Source: Apostichopus parvimensis (taxonomy: Eukaryota; Echinodermata; Holothuroidea; Aspidochirotida; Stichopodidae). Taken from it: a stretch of 22,198 bases of DNA. Shown in pieces: positions 19,103 to 22,198 of this stretch. How positions within the stretch are numbered: position 1 is the stretch's first letter; every line of letters starts with the position of its first letter. Under the pieces are notes generated by a model that worked only from the letters and a program-made list of their open reading frames with translations, made no database searches and was not told the DNA's origin. The position numbers and the translations under genes were made by a program. The stretch is taken from positions 35,766-57,963 of the forward strand of contig KN885652.1 of NCBI GenBank assembly GCA_000934455.1. Direction: 5' to 3'.

Positions 19103-19308
19103 TTAAGGACGATAATTTCCCTCATCAAGCTTATCCGTTTGTAATGATGGGGACTGATATCTTTGAAATGCTGCATCACAAAGTGCTGTAATCTTCTTAA
19201 CGTCTTCCTCTTTTATGACTTGATAATTTACTATTCCATCAGATGGTAGTTCCATAACAACTCTTTGGTAGGACTCACAGTGATAAGGCAATTCAGCTAT
19301 GACCAGCA
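19103..19308 (-). CDS. Possible terminal exon of an unidentified minus-strand gene or retrocopy
   Basis: A minus-strand frame runs open over 19429-19103 and ends in TAA. From V41 onward it reads like real protein, with mixed charged and hydrophobic residues (ELPYHCESYQRVVMELP, then EEDVKKITALCDAAFQRYQ). Just at that point there is a good acceptor (CTATTTGCTTCCAG, AG at 19310-19309), which would start a last exon at 19308 in the middle of a codon and give 67 full residues. I do not recognise the family. There is no clear upstream exon on the minus strand in 19430-21455, and no AATAAA close downstream; only GATAAA at 19096-19091. It could be a nested antisense gene, an exon captured by duplication, a retrocopy fragment or chance. 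The first 40 residues of the open frame look non-coding. Confidence 0.35.
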
Positions 19309-19494
19309 CTGGAAGCAAATAGCACATGTACTGCACACCAGGAAGCCATAACCAAGAGCAATTTAAAAGCCAGGAGAGGTTGTGAACAGTACAGTTGGCG
19401 ATATGTACACCAGTGGTTCTGATTAGCATTGTTTAGTAGTTAGTTGTTCAGTACGGTGGGACGGCTAAATGTAGATAGTGTAATGTATCATTTG

Positions 19495-19523
19495 TGTATG
19501 TGTGCGTGTATGTGTGTGTGTAC

Positions 19524-19555
<32 letters not shown>

Positions 19556-19556
19556 T
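19495..19556. repeat. TG / TATG microsatellite
   Basis: TGTG-rich sequence grades into about eight TATG units. The plus-strand frame across it is a repeat product. Confidence 0.93.
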
Positions 19557-19926
19557 ATATACTATGGTGCATTTCCTTTGTGGATCTGATGTATCCTACT
19601 CTAAACTGCTCATATTAAATGTTTTTGGAGATTACAAACTTGAATGTTTTGGAGATTCTAAACCTGGCATGTTACAACTGTACTGAACAATAATAATTTA
19701 TGTAGATCATGAAAGGTAATTAATGAATCATTCATGAATCCTCCTTTAATGTTGCTTGTTAATATAAATTCAATTCACTGTTTTCCACTGTTTGAATTAT
19801 TTCAAACCAATAATTAGTCTTTTCCTACATATATCGGGTAGTGTTTTAATGTTTGTGAAGACTTAAATTGATAGGACACAGCCAGTATTTTGCTAACTAT
19901 TAAAACAGAAATGCTAGTTTTTTGTT

Positions 19927-19961
19927 GGGGGGGGGGGGTGGGTTGCCTCCCCCTCCCTCAA
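19927..19961. repeat. G12 run with facing C-rich block
   Basis: A run of twelve G, then TGGGTTG, then CCTCCCCCTCCCTC. The G part can pair with the C part as a short hairpin or form a quadruplex. Homopolymer length is uncertain in assemblies. Confidence 0.85.
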
Positions 19962-21349
19962 CACTGCCCAATTCCCATATTTATTATGCACTCTGTGAAT
20001 CATCCTATTATCCTTTTCACATGACCTATATATTTTCATATAACAGAAATTTCTAAGAATCATTGCATTCAAGTTGATTTCCATTCTACACAGAGTGGTT
20101 CTTCAGTGAGATGTACCTAAGTACAGTATATAACATACTTTTCAGTGTTTTTACTGTATACTTCTATGTAATAACATAGTATGGCTACAGTGACTACAGG
20201 AAACTTGTAAGTGTTGGATTGAATTGACACAGTACACTAACATAGCATTCTCTCACATTCAAGTCAGATTATCTACATAATGCTTGTAACCATGGTGATA
20301 AGCCTACAGACAATAAAATAACTTTCTACAATGGAATGGTGGTTTGTATTACCCTAAATCCTCATTGTGTCTTGTCTTGCATTGTCTGTGGTAGCCTGTG
20401 ACAGTAGTTTAAATCACAAAGAGATGTCCTTTAATAAACAACACCAAAATACCAGAGCAGTACACAGCTGGGACAGGCTTGTTGTCACCTTCAATAGTCT
20501 ACTGTACCAGATCAGTGACTCCATTTTAATCAAGTTTTGACCTGGTATAATAGGTTTGTTGGACCTGCTGCTTCAAAGAAAGAAATTTTTTGATTTTTGA
20601 AGTATTAATTAGTTGTTACAGAGAACTGATGGCAGCCATTAAAGGACAAATCAACTGTAATTGTGAACAGAGCCTGTGTACACTGTACAGTCAATTATTG
20701 TGACGAAAGTCAACAAAAAGTTATCTGTAAATATGGAAAGAAATAACAATACAGTGCAATGGATACAAGCTATCATCATTCTTGATTCACTGTCGGTGTT
20801 TATATCAATATATCAATAAGAAACTCTAATTAAGTGAATCCAGCTAAGATTAATTTTTTTCCAGAAAAGAATTTTGTCTATGTTACAAAGTTAAATAGAT
20901 CTGTTTCCATAGGATGTAACTGGCTATTTTTAAGATTTAAGTGTTGAATGGGATCTTAATGGTCAACATTATAAATGGGATGTTTGAGGAGATTAACAAA
21001 TTAGGAGATTTCCATTTGGCATCTTTTCAAAGTGTCTCATTTATTTATGTCTTCCTATTAAAGTACAGTATTTATGATATATTATTATATATGATTTGTA
21101 TCCTACAGTATTTGATAAGTCTCATCAATTAAAACTATACCTCACATTCAATTTAATATCCGCATATTGGATCCGTTCAAGTCAAAACGAGGTCCCTGAC
21201 AACAAATTATGTTATGATGTTAATAACTAAACCTTATACCCGGAATGACAAAGTTATAAGTGTATTAAACCTTTGGAGTTTTGCCAACAAACAAAAGTCC
21301 AGTATTATAATGTTGAGTGGTGTTGATGTTGATGGGTTTGATTCATCAA

Positions 21350-21380
21350 GGGGGGGGGGGGGGGTGAGGGGTGGTATTGA
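21350..21380 (+). repeat. G15 run with following GAGGGGTGG, about 90 bp before the exon 2 acceptor
   Basis: Fifteen G in a row followed by TGAGGGGTGG lie on the sense strand close to the REEP exon 2 acceptor. A quadruplex in the pre-mRNA here could affect splicing; that is inference. Confidence 0.85.
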
Positions 21381-21455
21381 GGATATATTGAGATCTCTTC
21401 TGGATATCTCTTTGTTTAATTTATTAATTTAACGCTATTTCTTATTCCTCTCCAG

Positions 21456-21528
21456 ATTGACCTTGGGCACTCTTTATCCAGCATACCAATCATATAAAGC
21501 TGTGAAGAAGAGAGATCCCAAAGAATAT
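21456..21528 (+). CDS. REEP: REEP1-4 family protein, second coding exon
   Basis: This 73-nt exon completes codon 11 (V) and encodes LTLGTLYPAYQSYKAVKK, then RDPKEY, residues 12-35. REEP1-4 members read L.FGTLYPAYYSYKAVK...KEY at the same place; GTLYPAY and SYKAVK are the family's signature at the start of the TB2/DP1/HVA22 domain. The residues form the first half of the first membrane hairpin and the short basic loop. Alanine 20, the site of a known human REEP1 spastic paraplegia change (A20E), is conserved. The joined exons give 35 residues, the same as human REEP1 up to this border, with no gap, and the exon length and phases match what I recall for human exon 2. The acceptor has a long pyrimidine tract. 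The donor is TAT|GTAAGT. Exon 3 (family sequence VKWMMYW...) is beyond the right edge; everything to 22198 is intron. Confidence 0.96.
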
Positions 21529-21985
21529 GTAAGTCGTTGGTGGGATTACCATATCCCTTAATGTTATGTGTAAGTCAGTAGTGGGATAACTATATCCCTT
21601 AATATTATATGTAAGTTATTAGTGGGATAACTATATCCTTTAATATTATGTAAGTCATTAGTGGGATAATCATATCCTTTAATATATGTGAGTCATTAGT
21701 CGAATAACCATATCCCTTAATGTTATATATTTAAGTCAGTAGTGGGATAACCATATCCCTTAATATTAGATGTAATCATTAGTTGAATAACCATATCCCT
21801 AAATATTTTATATGTAAGTCATTAGTCGAATAACTTTATCCCTTATTATTGTATGTAAGTCACTTAGTGGGATAACCATATCCCCTTATTATTATATGTA
21901 AGTCACTAGTGGGACAACCATATCCCTTAATATTATATTTAAGTCATTAGTGGGATAACCATTTCCCTTATCCAATGTTAAGGGT
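21529..21985 (+). repeat. 41-bp minisatellite copying the REEP exon 2 splice donor
   Basis: Eleven units of 38-43 bp run from the first intron base. Unit starts (the GT of GTAAGT or its variant) fall at 21529, 21570, 21611, 21650, 21688, 21731, 21772, 21814, 21855, 21898 and 21939. The unit consensus is GTAAGTCATTAGTGGGATAA followed by CCATATCCCTTAATATTATAT. GTAAGT is intact in units 1-4 and 8-10, is GTGAGT in unit 5, and is lost in units 6, 7 and 11. All are preceded by an AT-rich TAT-like triplet like the exon end. Each unit also holds GGGATA-ACCA-TATCCC or a variant, a 6-bp hairpin. Confidence 0.95.
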
Positions 21986-22198
21986 TTGCTGCAGAAAGTT
22001 CTCTGACGGGTTAGAAATTTAAAGCAACAGGAAGTATTTCCAACTTGGCATATATCCCTTCACACAAAATACATTCATGGACAAAGTGCACTGTTGCATC
22101 TTTACTCCAATGTACATTTATTTATAAATCAGGTATTAAAAATTAGAATATTAACACATCGTCTTGACCCCCAACAGATTCATAGCAGATGAGTGAGG
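21986..22198 (+). other. REEP intron 2, continuing past the right edge
   Basis: Unique AT-rich sequence after the minisatellite. No exon matching the next REEP segment (VKWMMYW...) is seen before the window ends. Confidence 0.7.

Larger units (their letters stand above)
6126..21455 (+). other. REEP intron 1, 15,330 bp, phase 2
   Basis: The intron opens GTAAGT and closes with a good polypyrimidine tract and acceptor (CTATTTCTTATTCCTCTCCAG). It fills most of the window. Its contents are listed separately: a 254-bp duplication, one SINE, several short duplications, two degenerate minisatellites, microsatellites, G-runs and a homeodomain-site cluster. Stretches without their own entry (about 7270-8490, 9175-10350, 11005-13350, 13600-14040, 14250-15270, 17600-19100, 19560-19920, 19965-21345) are AT-rich and show no gene that I can support. 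The plus-strand frames there (for example 6333-6770 and 12661-12945) have no family resemblance and are treated as chance. Confidence 0.9.

Noticed and set aside
19444-19686. 80-aa plus-strand frame with CVCTYVCMYVCMYV
   Set aside because: Translation of the TG/TATG microsatellite.

Overview
The window is nuclear DNA from an animal, most likely a marine invertebrate. It has intron-split genes with GT-AG borders, a tandem array of eukaryotic Pol III tRNA genes, a tRNA-headed SINE and many microsatellites. The word AGGCCTA and the tRNA-SINE with an AAAGCGCT-rich tail recall echinoderm genomes (a sea cucumber or relative is my guess), but nothing here proves the species.

Layout. (1) Positions 1-1239, minus strand: the first two coding exons of a TRUB1-type tRNA pseudouridine-55 synthase, whose remaining exons lie off the left edge. 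(2) 1240-2200: the probable upstream intron and leader region of TRUB1, with no further gene seen. (3) 2201-3665: a tandem array of about nine units of 170-179 bp, each built around a tRNA-Ala gene on the minus strand. Six copies are full length and alternate strictly AGC, TGC, AGC, TGC, AGC, TGC; at the high-coordinate end the array decays into a pseudogene and two remnants. (4) 3666-6093: intergenic sequence with two strong hairpins, a 16-bp palindrome and a C-rich tract, leading to a plus-strand start. (5) 6094-6125: a 32-nt first coding exon of a REEP1-4 family gene (ER tubule-shaping protein). (6) 6126-21455: one intron of 15,330 bp holding a SINE, several tandem duplications and minisatellites, G-runs, a cluster of homeodomain-like sites and two doubtful exon-like segments. 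(7) 21456-21528: REEP exon 2, which joins to exon 1 in phase and gives the first 35 residues of the family with no gap. (8) 21529-21985: a 41-bp minisatellite that starts exactly at the exon 2 donor and copies that 5' splice site in most of its eleven units.

TRUB1 and REEP are arranged head to head with the tRNA array between them. TRUB1 makes pseudouridine at position 55 in the T-loop of tRNAs, so the array sits beside a gene for an enzyme expected to act on its products. REEP is unrelated in function. The most unusual items are the donor-copying minisatellite, the alternating tRNA-Ala array with A54 in all six full copies, and a splice acceptor that abuts a donor-like sequence just upstream of the TRUB1 start codon. 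Most long reading frames in the window are chance frames in tRNA repeats or intron.
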